Origin: Nocardioides turkmenicus
GTDB lineage: Bacteria; Actinomycetota; Actinomycetes; Propionibacteriales; Nocardioidaceae
DNA: 64,000 nt
Assembly: GCF_011045035.1 (NCBI RefSeq)
Contig: NZ_JAALAA010000014.1
Location: 1 to 64,000, forward strand
Direction of reading: 5' to 3'
Shown here: piece by piece, positions 8,771 to 23,848 of the stretch
How the letters are laid out: each line of letters starts with the position of its first letter
How positions within the stretch are numbered: the first letter of the stretch is position 1
The notes under the pieces: generated by a model
The model's input: only the letters and a program-made list of their open reading frames with translations
Database searches by the model: none
Told to the model about the DNA's origin: nothing
Translations under genes and position numbers: made by a program

Positions 8771-9637
8771 ATGAGCGATGACAACACCCAGTTCCCCGCC
8801 CAGCAGCAGGAGCCTCCGGGGCTGACCGGCGAGATGGAGCCGGTGCCCGACCACGGCGAGTCGAGCTATCAGGGCCACGGCCGCCTCGAGGGCAAGGTCG
8901 CCCTGATCACCGGCGGCGACTCCGGCATCGGCCGCGCGGTCGCGATCGCGTACGCCCGGGAAGGGGCCGACGTGGCCTTCACCTACCTCCCCGAGGAGGA
9001 GCCGGACGCGCAGACGACCTCGAAGCTGGTCGAGGATGCCGGCCGGACGGTGCTGGCCATGCCGATCGACCTGCGCGAGCGCGAGGCCTGCGACGAGGTC
9101 GTCGAACGCACGGTGCAGGAGCTCGGCGGCCTGGACATCCTGGTCAACAACGCCGGCTATCAGTACGCCCGTGACAAGGGCCTGACCGACATGGACGACG
9201 AGCGGATCGACCGGACTTTCAAGACCAACCTCTACGCCCTGCTCTGGCTGACCCGCGCTGCCGTCCCGCACCTGCGGAAGAGCAACGGCTGCGTCATCAA
9301 CAACGCCTCGATCCAGGCGTACGAGCCCTCGACCAGCCTGCTCGACTACGCCGCGACGAAGGCCGCGATCAACAACTTCACCGTCAACCTCGCCGCCGAG
9401 CTCGGCCCCGACGGGGTGCGGGTGAACGCGGTGGCGCCTGGACCGATCTGGACGCCGCTGCAGCCGGCGACGCAGGCGCCGGAGAAGGTGGAGAAGTTCG
9501 GGGCGAACACGCCGCTGGGCCGCGCCGGCCAGCCGGCCGAGGTCGCGCCGGCGTTCGTCTTCCTGGCCTCGCCCGCCGAGGCGTCGTACGTGTCCGGAAC
9601 CGTCCTCGGGGTGACTGGGGGACGGCCGGTGTTCTGA
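8771..9637 (+). CDS. SDR family oxidoreductase (general-stress GsiB/YdaD-like)
   Basis: 288 residues from the ATG at 8771. The start was chosen because the protein then begins with the Gln/Pro-rich tail usual in this subgroup (PAQQQEPPGLTGEM). It is a classical short-chain dehydrogenase: NAD(P)-binding GGDSGIG, NNAG at strand beta4, catalytic Ser in NNASIQAYEPS, and YAATK with catalytic Tyr and Lys. The proline-rich N-terminal extension and the EMxPxPD stretch are typical of the stress-induced YhdG/YdaD-type SDRs. The substrate is unknown. It shares one base with the next gene (TGATG), so the two are translationally coupled. Confidence 0.85.
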   Translation: MSDDNTQFPAQQQEPPGLTGEMEPVPDHGESSYQGHGRLEGKVALITGGDSGIGRAVAIAYAREGADVAFTYLPEEEPDAQTTSKLVEDAGRTVLAMPIDLREREACDEVVERTVQELGGLDILVNNAGYQYARDKGLTDMDDERIDRTFKTNLYALLWLTRAAVPHLRKSNGCVINNASIQAYEPSTSLLDYAATKAAINNFTVNLAAELGPDGVRVNAVAPGPIWTPLQPATQAPEKVEKFGANTPLGRAGQPAEVAPAFVFLASPAEASYVSGTVLGVTGGRPVF

Positions 9638-10137
9638 TGGCTACCAGCGGTTTCGGCGGCAGCGGGATCGAAGGCGGTGGCCCCGACGAGAGGCCGGAGG
9701 AGCGGATCACCCGCAACTGGAACGAGCTCCTCCAGGAACTGCGGGTGCTGCAGACCGGGGTGCAGATCCTGACCGGGTTCCTGCTGACGGTGCCGTTCTC
9801 GCCACGCTTCCCGGAGCTGAACGACCACCAGCAGACGATCTACCTCGTCGTGCTCGTCGGCGCGGTCGTCACCACCTGCCTCATCATCGCCCCGGTCTCC
9901 TTCCACCGGATGCTCTTCCGGCGCCGGCAGCGGCCGTGGCTGGTGACGGCCTCGCACTTCTGTGCCCGGGCAGGGCTGGTGGGTTTCGCGATCGTCTCGG
10001 CGCTGGTCGTGCTGCTCGTCTTCGACGTCGTCGTCTCGCTCACCGCGGCGGTGATCGCCGCGATCGCGGTGCTGCTCCTGTTCGTCTCCCTCTGGGCGGG
10101 CCTGCCGTTGCTGAATGGGCGAAACAACTCCCACTGA
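9637..10137 (+). CDS. DUF6328 family membrane protein
   Basis: A 166-residue protein with a charged, Gly-rich cytoplasmic head and four hydrophobic segments. The start RNWNELLQELRVLQTGVQIL, then FLLTVPFS and FHRMLFR, is characteristic of DUF6328. No function is known. The ATG overlaps the SDR stop by one base, so the pair forms a two-gene unit. Confidence 0.8.
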   Translation: MATSGFGGSGIEGGGPDERPEERITRNWNELLQELRVLQTGVQILTGFLLTVPFSPRFPELNDHQQTIYLVVLVGAVVTTCLIIAPVSFHRMLFRRRQRPWLVTASHFCARAGLVGFAIVSALVVLLVFDVVVSLTAAVIAAIAVLLLFVSLWAGLPLLNGRNNSH

Positions 10138-10198
10138 CCCGGTGTGATGACCGCCACAGCCGGAGTACGCTGGACGGGAAACCGAGTCTGGTGGGCTT

Positions 10199-10645
10199 AT
10201 GTGGTCGATCTTCTGGATCATCGTCGCGGTGCTGCTCGGAGTCGCCGAGGCGTTCACGATGACGCTGGCGTTCGCATTCGTCGCCGGCGGGGCGCTGCTT
10301 GCCGCCGGGAGCGCCGCGCTGGGCGCCCCGGTGCTGGTGCAGGTGCTCGTCTTCGTGCTCGCCGGCGGCGGCAGCGTGCTGCTGGTACGGCCCGTCGCAC
10401 GCCGTCACATGGCGCTGCCGCCGCCGGTGCGTGACGGCACCGACGCGCTCGTCGGCCGTCAGGCGGTCGTCCTCGCCGAGGTCAGCTACGCGCACGGCCT
10501 GGTGCGGCTCGCCGGCGAGGACTGGACCGCCCGGCCCTACGACGAGGACCTGGTCATCCCGGTCGGCTGTCGGGTCGACGTGCTCGAGATCGAAGGCGCG
10601 ACGGCGCTCGTGCACCCCCGGGACCCGCTGTCGCTGTCGCCGTAG
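10199..10645 (+). CDS. NfeD-like membrane protein
   Basis: A 148-residue short NfeD protein. Two or three N-terminal membrane helices (residues 1-70) are followed by a C-terminal OB-fold-like beta domain (from DALVGRQAVVLAEVS to the end). Short NfeD proteins are usually encoded next to an SPFH/stomatin partner, and the next gene 15 bp downstream is exactly that. The pair probably organises membrane microdomains or stabilises membrane protein quality control. Confidence 0.85.
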   Translation: MWSIFWIIVAVLLGVAEAFTMTLAFAFVAGGALLAAGSAALGAPVLVQVLVFVLAGGGSVLLVRPVARRHMALPPPVRDGTDALVGRQAVVLAEVSYAHGLVRLAGEDWTARPYDEDLVIPVGCRVDVLEIEGATALVHPRDPLSLSP

Positions 10646-10660
10646 AGAGGGACGTACGTC

Positions 10661-11695
10661 ATGGAACTTCTGCTGCTTGTGCTGGTTCTGATCGGGCTGG
10701 TGGTCGGGGGAGTGGCCTCGACGGTGCGGATCGTGCCGCAGGCCCGGCGCTACAACATCGAGCGGTTCGGCCGCTACCGGATCACGCTGCAGCCGGGGCT
10801 CAACTTCGTGATCCCGCTGGTGGACCGGGTCAACACCAAGCTGGACGTACGCGAGACCGTCTACTCCTCCAACCCACGGCCGGTGATCACCGAGGACAAC
10901 CTGGTGGTCGCGATCGACACGGTGCTCTACTACCAGATCACCGACCCGCGGGCGGCCGCCTACGAGGTCGCCAACTACCTGCAGGCGATCGACCAGCTCA
11001 CCGTCACCACGCTGCGCAACCTGATCGGGTCGATGGACCTGGAGACGACCCTGACGTCCCGCGAGACCATCAACACCCGGCTGCGTGAGGTGCTCGACGA
11101 CGCCACCGGGAAGTGGGGGATCCGGGTCAACCGGGTCGAGATCAAGGCGATCGACCCGCCGGCCTCGATCAAGGAGGCGATGGAGAAGCAGATGCGCGCC
11201 GAGCGCGACAAGCGCGCCGCGATCCTGCACGCCGAGGGCAAGCGGGCCTCGCTCATCCTCGAGGCCGAGGGCACCCGGCAGAAGTCGATCCTGGAGGCCG
11301 AGGGTCACCAGCAGGCCCGGGTGCTCGAAGCCGACGGTGAGGCCAAGGCGCTCGAACGGGTCTTCCAGGCGGTCCACGCCAACGACGCCGATGCCAAGGT
11401 CCTGGCCTACAAGTACCTCGAGATGCTGCCCTCGCTCGCCGCGCACGGCAACTCGTTCTGGGTCATCCCCGGCGAGCTCACCGAGGCGATGCGTACGGTC
11501 ACCGGTGCCTTCGCCGACAGCGCGTCGAAGTCGGTGGACAACAGCAAGGACAACGGCGAAGAACGACGTACGCCGCCGCTTCCCGGTCCGCGCAACGCCA
11601 TCGAGCAGGCCCAGCGAGAGGCGCACGAGGAGGCCGCCAAGGCCGTCGAGGCGGCCAAGGAGGAGTCCGCTCGCGCGGATCGCATCGTCGGGTGA
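10661..11695 (+). CDS. SPFH/band 7 (stomatin-like, QmcA-type) membrane protein
   Basis: A 344-residue protein with an N-terminal membrane helix (residues 1-20), then an SPFH/prohibitin domain (EVARRYNIERFGRY-type start, DVRETVY, VVAIDTVLYYQITDP). A long Ala/Glu-rich coiled coil follows (EAMEKQMRAERDKRAAIL, then repeated ILEAEG units at roughly residues 190-230), and then a conserved globular end before an acidic tail. Such proteins oligomerise on the inner face of the membrane. It is partnered with the NfeD gene directly upstream, with a 15-bp gap and the ribosome-binding site GAGAGG. Confidence 0.9.
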   Translation: MELLLLVLVLIGLVVGGVASTVRIVPQARRYNIERFGRYRITLQPGLNFVIPLVDRVNTKLDVRETVYSSNPRPVITEDNLVVAIDTVLYYQITDPRAAAYEVANYLQAIDQLTVTTLRNLIGSMDLETTLTSRETINTRLREVLDDATGKWGIRVNRVEIKAIDPPASIKEAMEKQMRAERDKRAAILHAEGKRASLILEAEGTRQKSILEAEGHQQARVLEADGEAKALERVFQAVHANDADAKVLAYKYLEMLPSLAAHGNSFWVIPGELTEAMRTVTGAFADSASKSVDNSKDNGEERRTPPLPGPRNAIEQAQREAHEEAAKAVEAAKEESARADRIVG

Positions 11696-11741
11696 CCCGC
11701 ACTCGGGCATCGTGAGCCGCTCGGGCGGGTACCGAGCGGCC

Positions 11742-11951
11742 ATGAGCGAACCACGCGATGATCAGGAAGAGACCGAGGAGAACGGGCAGGTCTCCGAGGT
11801 CCAGCAGATGGACCCGGAGGTGGCCGGAAGGCCCATCGCGCCGTCGGACTCGACCGCCGGGTACCCCGAGTCCGAGTCCGGGGAGCCCGACACCCGTGGC
11901 TCCGGCCCCGACGCCGCGCCCCCGGAGAACCGGCGCGACAACGACGTCTAG
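11742..11951 (+). CDS. Small acidic hypothetical protein (69 aa)
   Basis: A short, very acidic frame (Glu/Asp-rich, no hydrophobic segment, predicted disordered) from the ATG at 11742, 46 bp after the SPFH stop. No family is recognised. It is on the same strand as the NfeD-SPFH pair and could be its third gene. A shadow of GC-rich sequence cannot be excluded, but the acidic composition and a start outside the SPFH frame favour a real gene. Confidence 0.5.
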   Translation: MSEPRDDQEETEENGQVSEVQQMDPEVAGRPIAPSDSTAGYPESESGEPDTRGSGPDAAPPENRRDNDV

Positions 11952-12011
11952 CGACTCTGCGGCCGCCGGAAACCTGTCGCGACCGGCGCACCGGGGCGGC
12001 AGGATGCGGCC

Positions 12012-12554
12012 ATGGCCCTGTCCACGCCCACGCTGCGTACGTCCCGCCTGCTGCTGAGGCCTTTCACCGACGCCGATGCGGAGCCGCTGTTCGCGCTCCA
12101 GAGCGACGCCCATGTGCTGCGCTACTGGGACTCGCCGCCGTGGACCGAGCGCACTCGCGCGGAGCAGTTCATCGCTCGGTGCCGCGAGATGGCGGCGGAG
12201 GGGAGCGGGGTGCGCGTGGCGATCGAGCGCGACTCGGCCTTCCTGGGCTGGTGCACGCTGAACTCGTGGAACCCCGACTTCCGCAGCGCGTCGCTCGGCT
12301 ACTGCCTCGGTGAGGCGGCCTGGGGGCACGGCTATGCGACCGAGGCCGCGGGCGCGCTGCTGGGATGGGCGTTCGACACCTTGGACCTCAACCGGGTGCA
12401 GGCAGAGGCCGACACGCGCAACGCCCCCTCCGCCCGGGTGCTGGAGAAGCTGGGTTTCAGGCTGGAGGGGACGCTTCGCGAGGACTGCATCGTCAACGGC
12501 GTCGTGTCGGACTCGTGGGTCTTCGGGCTGCTCCGACGTGAGCGCCGGACATAG
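12012..12554 (+). CDS. GNAT family N-acetyltransferase (RimJ/RimL-like)
   Basis: A 180-residue acetyltransferase of the RimJ/RimL group, which transfers acetyl from acetyl-CoA to an amine. It has the N-terminal start LRTSRLLLRPFTDAD, the acetyl-CoA loop region SLGYCLGEAAWGHGYATEAA, and the C-terminal NRVQAEADTRNAPSARVLEKLGF with RLEGTLRED. The substrate (ribosomal protein N-terminus, amino acid or drug) is not predictable. Confidence 0.88.
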   Translation: MALSTPTLRTSRLLLRPFTDADAEPLFALQSDAHVLRYWDSPPWTERTRAEQFIARCREMAAEGSGVRVAIERDSAFLGWCTLNSWNPDFRSASLGYCLGEAAWGHGYATEAAGALLGWAFDTLDLNRVQAEADTRNAPSARVLEKLGFRLEGTLREDCIVNGVVSDSWVFGLLRRERRT

Positions 12555-12555
12555 G

Positions 12556-12867
12556 TCAGCCGAAGAGGTCGCCCAACCAGGACTCGCGGTGGTGGCTGCG
12601 ACGCTTGTCGTAGCGGTGGTCGTCGTCGTAGTCGCGCCGCTCGTACTCCCGCTTGTCGTAGTCCCGCTTCTCATAGCGCCGCTCGTCGCGCTGCTCCTGG
12701 CGGGGCTGCTGGTAGCTGCCGGGCTGCGGGGAACCGACGGACCGCTCGACGATCTTGTCGATCTCGCCGCGGTCCAGCCACACGCCACGGCACTGCGGGC
12801 AGTAGTCGATCTCGATGCCTTGGCGCTCGCTCATCACCAGGGTGGCACCGTCGATGGGGCACTGCAT
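12556..12867 (-). CDS. TFIIB-type zinc-ribbon protein
   Basis: A 103-residue protein starting MQCPIDGATL, with a second pair in YCPQCRGVWLDRGE. Together these give a four-ligand zinc ribbon of the zf-TFIIB family. The second half is a highly charged tail rich in Arg, Glu, Asp and Tyr with near-repeats of YEKRDYD and YERRDYD, probably disordered. The function is unknown. GAGGAG lies just upstream of the ATG. It converges with the GNAT gene, with one base between the stop codons. Confidence 0.8.
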   Translation of the reverse strand: MQCPIDGATLVMSERQGIEIDYCPQCRGVWLDRGEIDKIVERSVGSPQPGSYQQPRQEQRDERRYEKRDYDKREYERRDYDDDHRYDKRRSHHRESWLGDLFG

Positions 12868-12934
12868 GGGGGTCTCCTCGTCGTCGGGGATCAGCGCCCA
12901 TCAACCTATCCGGTCGTCCCGCATCCGCCGAGGC

Positions 12935-14623
<1,689 letters not shown>

Positions 14624-14723
14624 GGAAGGGAATCGTACGCCGCCGGGGATGTCACAGATCGCGCGCGTCCGGAGTCTAGATGTCGAGCGCCCCGGAGAGC
14701 GGGGCCGGGAACCAGGAGGACAA

Positions 14724-15314
14724 ATGACTGCCACCCGAATCGCGCCCGCGGAGGTCACCGGCTTCAAGGGGATGCTGATCAAGCGGTTCGCCATGAAGAT
14801 GCTCGGCCAGGTGCCGTCCTCGGTCGGCGTCTACTGGCACAACCAGAAGGTGCTGATGGGCATGTCCGGCCTCGGGTCCAAGGTGCAGAAGTGGGACGCC
14901 TGCGACGAGCAGCTGAAGTCCTTCGCCCACATGGCCGTCGCCTCGGCCGTGGGGTGCAGCTGGTGCCTGGACTTCAACTACTTCGAGGCGCACAACCGCG
15001 GCCTCGACATGGACAAGGCGCGGGAGGTGCCGCGCTGGCGTGAGTCCGACCTGTTCACCCCGCTGGAGCGGGACGTGATGGCGTACGCCGAGGCGATGAG
15101 CCAGGCCGAGCCGACCGTCACCGACGAGATGGTGTCGGGCCTGGTCGCGCAGCTCGGCGAGGCCGCCGTGGTCGAGCTGACCGCGGTCATCGGGTTCGCC
15201 AACTTCTCGACCCGCACCAACATCGCGCTGGGCATCGAGTCCGACGGTTTCGCGGAGGCGTGCGAGCTCAAGCCGCTCGCGCAGCGCGGAGGCCAGCCGT
15301 CCACGATCGGGTGA
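14724..15314 (+). CDS. Carboxymuconolactone decarboxylase/AhpD-like protein
   Basis: 196 residues from the ATG at 14724, preceded by AGGAGG. It is an all-helical CMD-family protein with the redox motif CSWC (in [19 protein letters not shown]) and a downstream His, as in AhpD alkylhydroperoxidases, where the cysteine pair and His form the proton relay. It may reduce peroxides, but the substrate is unknown. It is divergent from the oxygen-sensitive fumarase, which fits an oxidative-stress role, though that link is only positional. Confidence 0.82.
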   Translation: MTATRIAPAEVTGFKGMLIKRFAMKMLGQVPSSVGVYWHNQKVLMGMSGLGSKVQKWDACDEQLKSFAHMAVASAVGCSWCLDFNYFEAHNRGLDMDKAREVPRWRESDLFTPLERDVMAYAEAMSQAEPTVTDEMVSGLVAQLGEAAVVELTAVIGFANFSTRTNIALGIESDGFAEACELKPLAQRGGQPSTIG

Positions 15315-15319
15315 ACCCC

Positions 15320-15350
15320 TTGCGTCGGGTCCCCACGATTCCGTTACAGT
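15320..15350 (+). promoter_or_regulatory. Probable promoter of the thiamine operon
   Basis: TTGCGT (15320-15325) and TACAGT (15345-15350), 19 bp apart, lie just upstream of the TPP riboswitch. Transcription would start near 15357, at the beginning of the aptamer. Confidence 0.5.
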
Positions 15351-15366
15351 GATCGAGACCCAAACC

Positions 15367-15455
15367 CACACGGGAGTCCGCGGCAGCGGGCTGAGAGGGA
15401 GCTGGAGCCGCTCCGACCGTAATACCTGATCCGGATCATGCCGGCGAAGGAAGTG
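15367..15455 (+). ncRNA. TPP riboswitch (THI element)
   Basis: The conserved THI-box parts are all present in order: ACGGGAGTCC, the CTGAGAG core (15391-15397), the variable stem GGAGCCGCTCC, and ACCTGATCCGGATCATGCCGGCGAAGGAAGTG at the 3' side. The aptamer ends 7 nt before the thiE GTG. No separate terminator hairpin is visible, so thiamine pyrophosphate most likely blocks ribosome access to the thiE start, which would silence the whole operon. Confidence 0.97.
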
Positions 15456-15462
15456 ACCTGAC

Positions 15463-16073
15463 GTGCTGTCTGCCCTCCCGAGGCTCTTCTGCCTCGTCTC
15501 CACGACCGACGACCTGACGCTCCTGCCCGCGCTCGCCGCGGCAGGGGTCGACGGCTTCCAAGTACGCGACAAGGCCGCGACCACACGTGAGCTGGTCGTG
15601 CTCACCGCGAGCGTGATCGAGCTGGTCGCTGCGTACGAGGCGTGTGTCGTCGTCGACGACCGGCTCGACGTGGCGCTCGCCGCCGGTGCGCACGGCGTCC
15701 ATCTCGGCGCCTCCGACCTGCCGCTGGCCGAGGCCCGGCGGATCGCCGACGCGGTCACGCCCGGGCTGGTCATCGGCGCGACCTGCCGGGACCGCGCCGC
15801 GGTCGAGGCGGCTGCGGCCGCGGGCGCCGACTACGCCGGCTTCGGGCCGGTCTTCGCCACGTCGTCCAAGGCCGGACTTCCCGACCCGCTGGGCGTCTCC
15901 GCCATCACCGATGCCGCCGGCGTGCTGCCGCTGATCGCGATCGGCGGTATCTCGGCCGAGTCCGCCGGGCCCGTGCGCGCTGCCGGCGCCCACGGGGTCG
16001 CCGTGATCGGCGGGCTCTGGCGACAACCCGATCCGGTCCAGGCCGCGAAGGAGCTCGTGACGGCGGTGGCGTG

Positions 16074-16074
<1 letters not shown>
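15463..16074 (+). CDS. thiE: Thiamine-phosphate synthase
   Basis: A 203-residue TIM-barrel enzyme joining hydroxymethylpyrimidine diphosphate and thiazole phosphate to form thiamine monophosphate. Key motifs are VDGFQVRDKAA (pyrimidine diphosphate binding), VVDDRLDVALAAGAHGVHLG, GATCRDRAAV, GADYAGFGPVFATSSK and IAIGGIS. GTG start directly after the TPP riboswitch; the AAGGAAGTG end of the aptamer contains its ribosome-binding site. The stop shares a base with the thiO start (TGATG). Confidence 0.95.
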
Positions 16075-21240
<5,166 letters not shown>

Positions 21241-21248
21241 GCACCCGG

Positions 21249-22160
21249 CTACGCGTCCGACCGCAGGCTCTCGTAGATCCTGGCGAGTCCCTCCGAGCCG
21301 TGCCCTGCGGCGATCTGTCCGCTGATCAGCGCCTGGACGCCGGCGATGGGGGAGGGGTCGACCCCCTCCTCCTCGCTGGCGCGCACGATGTGGGTGAGGT
21401 CGGAGAAGTCCAGGCTCTGCTGGCCCGGGACGGTGTAGTCACCACCGTCGATGACCTTCGCGTAGCCGTCGAGCCCCTCGGTCATGGCGGCCAGGAAGGG
21501 CGCCTGCCGGGCGGCGAAGTCGGCGGCGCTCATCCCCATCGAGGCGACCATCGCCGCGCCGTGGAAGAAGCCCGTGAACATCTGGTACATCCCCGACAGC
21601 ATCGCCAGGTCCACCAGCGACGCCCGGCCGGCGTCCTCGCCGTGGAACTCGCTGGTGGCCCAGACCTCGAGGGTCGGCAGGAGGGAGTCGTACGCGGCCC
21701 GCGAGCCGCTGTAGAAGATCTGCCCCGCGCGGGATCCGATCATCGCCGGCACGGCCATGATGGCGCCGTCGAGGTAGTCGACACCGTGCTCGGCGGCCCA
21801 CGCGGCGAGCTGGCGCGACTCATTCGGGGACGTGGTCGTGACGTTGAGGAGGGTGCGACCCCGGAGGTCGGCGGCGACCGGGCCGAGGGTCTCCTCGACC
21901 GAGGCGTGCTTGAGCAGGCAGGCGACGACGACCGGGCTCGCCAGCACCGCCTTGCGGACAGAGTCGGCGGCGCGCGCGCCGCGCGCGACCAGGTCGGTGG
22001 CGCGGCCGGGGGTGCGGTTCCAGACGGTCACGGAACGGCCGGCGTCGAGCAGCGCGGCCGCCAGGGCGCTACCCATCGCCCCGGTGCCGAGCATCGTGAA
22101 GTCGGTCGTGCGGATGGAGTCTCGGTCGGATCGATCAGTGGATTCAGTCACGTCATCCAT
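21249..22160 (-). CDS. NAD(P)-dependent oxidoreductase (imine-reductase/6PGDH-like)
   Basis: About 303 residues from the ATG at 22160. An in-frame GTG at 22214 would add 18 residues. The NADP-binding start is FTMLGTGAMGSALAAAL, followed by VTVWNRTPGRATDLV, typical of the beta-hydroxyacid dehydrogenase/imine reductase group. The C-terminal helical domain (GMYQMFTGFFHGAAM, LIRAS-like IVRASEEEG, GHGSEGLARIYESL) matches imine-reductase-like proteins. The usual catalytic Lys region reads TTTSPNESRQL. The substrate is unknown. It converges on thiC and is divergent from the DUF1707 gene. Confidence 0.8.
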   Translation of the reverse strand: MDDVTESTDRSDRDSIRTTDFTMLGTGAMGSALAAALLDAGRSVTVWNRTPGRATDLVARGARAADSVRKAVLASPVVVACLLKHASVEETLGPVAADLRGRTLLNVTTTSPNESRQLAAWAAEHGVDYLDGAIMAVPAMIGSRAGQIFYSGSRAAYDSLLPTLEVWATSEFHGEDAGRASLVDLAMLSGMYQMFTGFFHGAAMVASMGMSAADFAARQAPFLAAMTEGLDGYAKVIDGGDYTVPGQQSLDFSDLTHIVRASEEEGVDPSPIAGVQALISGQIAAGHGSEGLARIYESLRSDA

Positions 22161-22180
22161 GCTGGAGGACTGCGTCGGCC

Positions 22181-22261
22181 GTGGGGAGTACCCACTATTT
22201 ACTGGGGTACGCACCTTCAGGTAAGTGCGATCCTGAGTAAAGACTCAGGGTTGAACCTGAG
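22181..22261. promoter_or_regulatory. Overlapping short inverted repeats upstream of DUF1707 gene
   Basis: Within the 137-bp divergent gap lie GTGGG-GAGTA-CCCAC (22181-22195) and the triple array CCTGAG (22232-22237), CTCAGG (22244-22249), CCTGAG (22256-22261). The middle arm can pair with either outer arm, so the two 6-bp stems exclude each other. As double-stranded DNA, these would also be spaced operator half-sites. Confidence 0.4.
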
Positions 22262-22297
22262 AGACGGATGCCGCCTGCGTCGATAGCATCAAGGGCC

Positions 22298-22963
22298 ATG
22301 GGCCTCCCCGAACCGCACCCCGGCCAGCCGCGCCGTGCCGACCTCCGCGTCAGTGACGCCGACCGCCACGCGGTGGCCGACATCCTGCGCGAGGCAGCGG
22401 GGGAGGGCCGCCTGGACATCGACGAGCTCGAGGAGCGGCTCGAGGAGACCTACAAGGCCAAGACGTACGCCGACCTCGAGCCGATCACGCAGGACCTCCC
22501 GGTCGCGGGGCAACCGCGGGTGGCCCCGGCCGCGCCCGCTGCCGCCGTCCCGGTCGTCTACGGCCGGGGCGACGAGTCCGACAGCGCCAGCGCGTTCCTG
22601 AGCAACGTCGAGCGCAAGGGCGTGTGGATGGTCCCGCAGCATCTCTCGGTCAACGCCGTGCTGGGCGACGCCAACATCGACCTGCGCGAGGCGCACTACT
22701 CCGCCCGCGAGGTGGTCATCCACGCGACCTCGGTGCTGGGCAGCGTCAAGGTCACCGTGCCGCCGCACGTCCACGTGATCGTGGAGGGCAACGGCGTGCT
22801 CGGCGACTTCAAGGAGCCCTCCGCGAAGGTGCCGGAGGTGCTCTCCGCCGACTCGCCCGTGGTGCGGGTGCGCGGCATCGCGGTGCTGGGCGATGTCACG
22901 GTCAAGCGCCGGGGTCCACGGGGTCCCAAGCGCACGCTGAAGCAGCACCTCGGCTTGGAGTAG
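22298..22963 (+). CDS. DUF1707 SHOCT-like protein, paralogue 1
   Basis: A 221-residue protein. Residues 12-65 form a DUF1707 domain (LRVSDADRHAVADILREAA, then LDIDELEERLEETYKAKTYADL). A linker follows, and then a beta-helical LiaF-like/DUF2154 repeat region (NAVLGDANIDLREAHYS, VLGSVKVTVPPHVHV, GIAVLGDVTVKRR). There is no membrane segment. TAGCAT (22284-22289) lies 8 nt before the ATG, suggesting a leaderless transcript. A paralogue follows 69 bp downstream. The role is unknown; related proteins are linked to cell-envelope stress. Confidence 0.85.
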   Translation: MGLPEPHPGQPRRADLRVSDADRHAVADILREAAGEGRLDIDELEERLEETYKAKTYADLEPITQDLPVAGQPRVAPAAPAAAVPVVYGRGDESDSASAFLSNVERKGVWMVPQHLSVNAVLGDANIDLREAHYSAREVVIHATSVLGSVKVTVPPHVHVIVEGNGVLGDFKEPSAKVPEVLSADSPVVRVRGIAVLGDVTVKRRGPRGPKRTLKQHLGLE

Positions 22964-23032
22964 CCCGCGGGGTGAATGCCATCGGGGGGATTAGTGAGGC
23001 GCACGCCCGAAGCCCCCACTAGCATTCGCCCC

Positions 23033-23728
23033 ATGGGAACGACCCCCGAGCCATTTCGCGACCAGTTTCCTGATCCGAATCTCCGGATCAGCGATGCCGA
23101 CCGCCACAAGGTGGCCGACATCCTGCGCGAGGCCGCAGGCGAGGGCCGCCTGGAGATCGACGAGCTCGACGACCGCCTCGAGGCGACCTTCAAGGCCAAG
23201 ACGTACGCCGACCTGATCCCGATCACGGTCGACCTTCCGGCAGCGGGCACTCCCGCGCCGCCGGTGCCGGTAGCGAAGCCCGACGCCGGGAGCAGCCCCG
23301 CGGTCTTCGCGGACAAGCCGATCGAGAGCCAGCTCTACGTCGCCATCATGAGCGGCGTCGACCGGCGCGGTGTCTGGACGGTGCCGGCGACCGGCAACGT
23401 GATCGCGCTGATGGGCGGTGCCGAGCTCGACATGCGGCAGGCGCAGTTCTCGGCGCAGGAGACCGTGATCTACGCCAACGCGATCATGGGTGGGGTCAAC
23501 ATCACCGTCGGCCCTGACGTCCAGGTCGTGATGCAGGGCGTCGGCATCATGGGCGGCTACGTCGGTCCACGCGGGATCGAGCCGACCGGTGGTCCGGTGC
23601 TGCGGGTGAAGGGCCTGGCGCTGATGGGTGGCGTGACCGTCATCCGCAAGCCGCTCAAGGGGGCCAAGGGTCCCAGGCAGCTGCGGCTGCCGCCGCCGCA
23701 CGAGCTCCCGCCGCACGGCATGCACTGA
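23033..23728 (+). CDS. DUF1707 SHOCT-like protein, paralogue 2
   Basis: A 231-residue protein with the same architecture as its upstream neighbour: DUF1707 at residues 17-70 (LRISDADRHKVADILREAA), then the repeated LMGGAELDMRQAQFSAQE, IMGGVNITVGPDVQV and LMGGVTVIRKP units. In this copy LGD/LGS is replaced by MGG. TAGCAT (23020-23025) ends 7 nt before the ATG, as in paralogue 1, so each copy appears to keep its own promoter. The two arose by tandem duplication and have diverged. Confidence 0.85.
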   Translation: MGTTPEPFRDQFPDPNLRISDADRHKVADILREAAGEGRLEIDELDDRLEATFKAKTYADLIPITVDLPAAGTPAPPVPVAKPDAGSSPAVFADKPIESQLYVAIMSGVDRRGVWTVPATGNVIALMGGAELDMRQAQFSAQETVIYANAIMGGVNITVGPDVQVVMQGVGIMGGYVGPRGIEPTGGPVLRVKGLALMGGVTVIRKPLKGAKGPRQLRLPPPHELPPHGMH

Positions 23729-23814
23729 GCAACACATCTCGGGGGAAGGTCCGCTCCGCGGACCGATTTTGTCGTGCCTGGAAATCAGGCACTAACCTCA
23801 CCTGAACACGCTAT

Positions 23815-23828
23815 TGTGTAGTTACATA
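23815..23828. promoter_or_regulatory. TGTA-GT-TACA palindrome before the sulfatase
   Basis: The palindrome TGTAGTTACA (23817-23826) with flanking T and A lies in an AT-rich stretch 20 bp before the sulfatase ATG and next to its AAAGGAG site. It is a candidate operator. No cognate regulator is adjacent. Confidence 0.3.
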
Positions 23829-23848
23829 GTAGACAAAGGAGACTCGGG

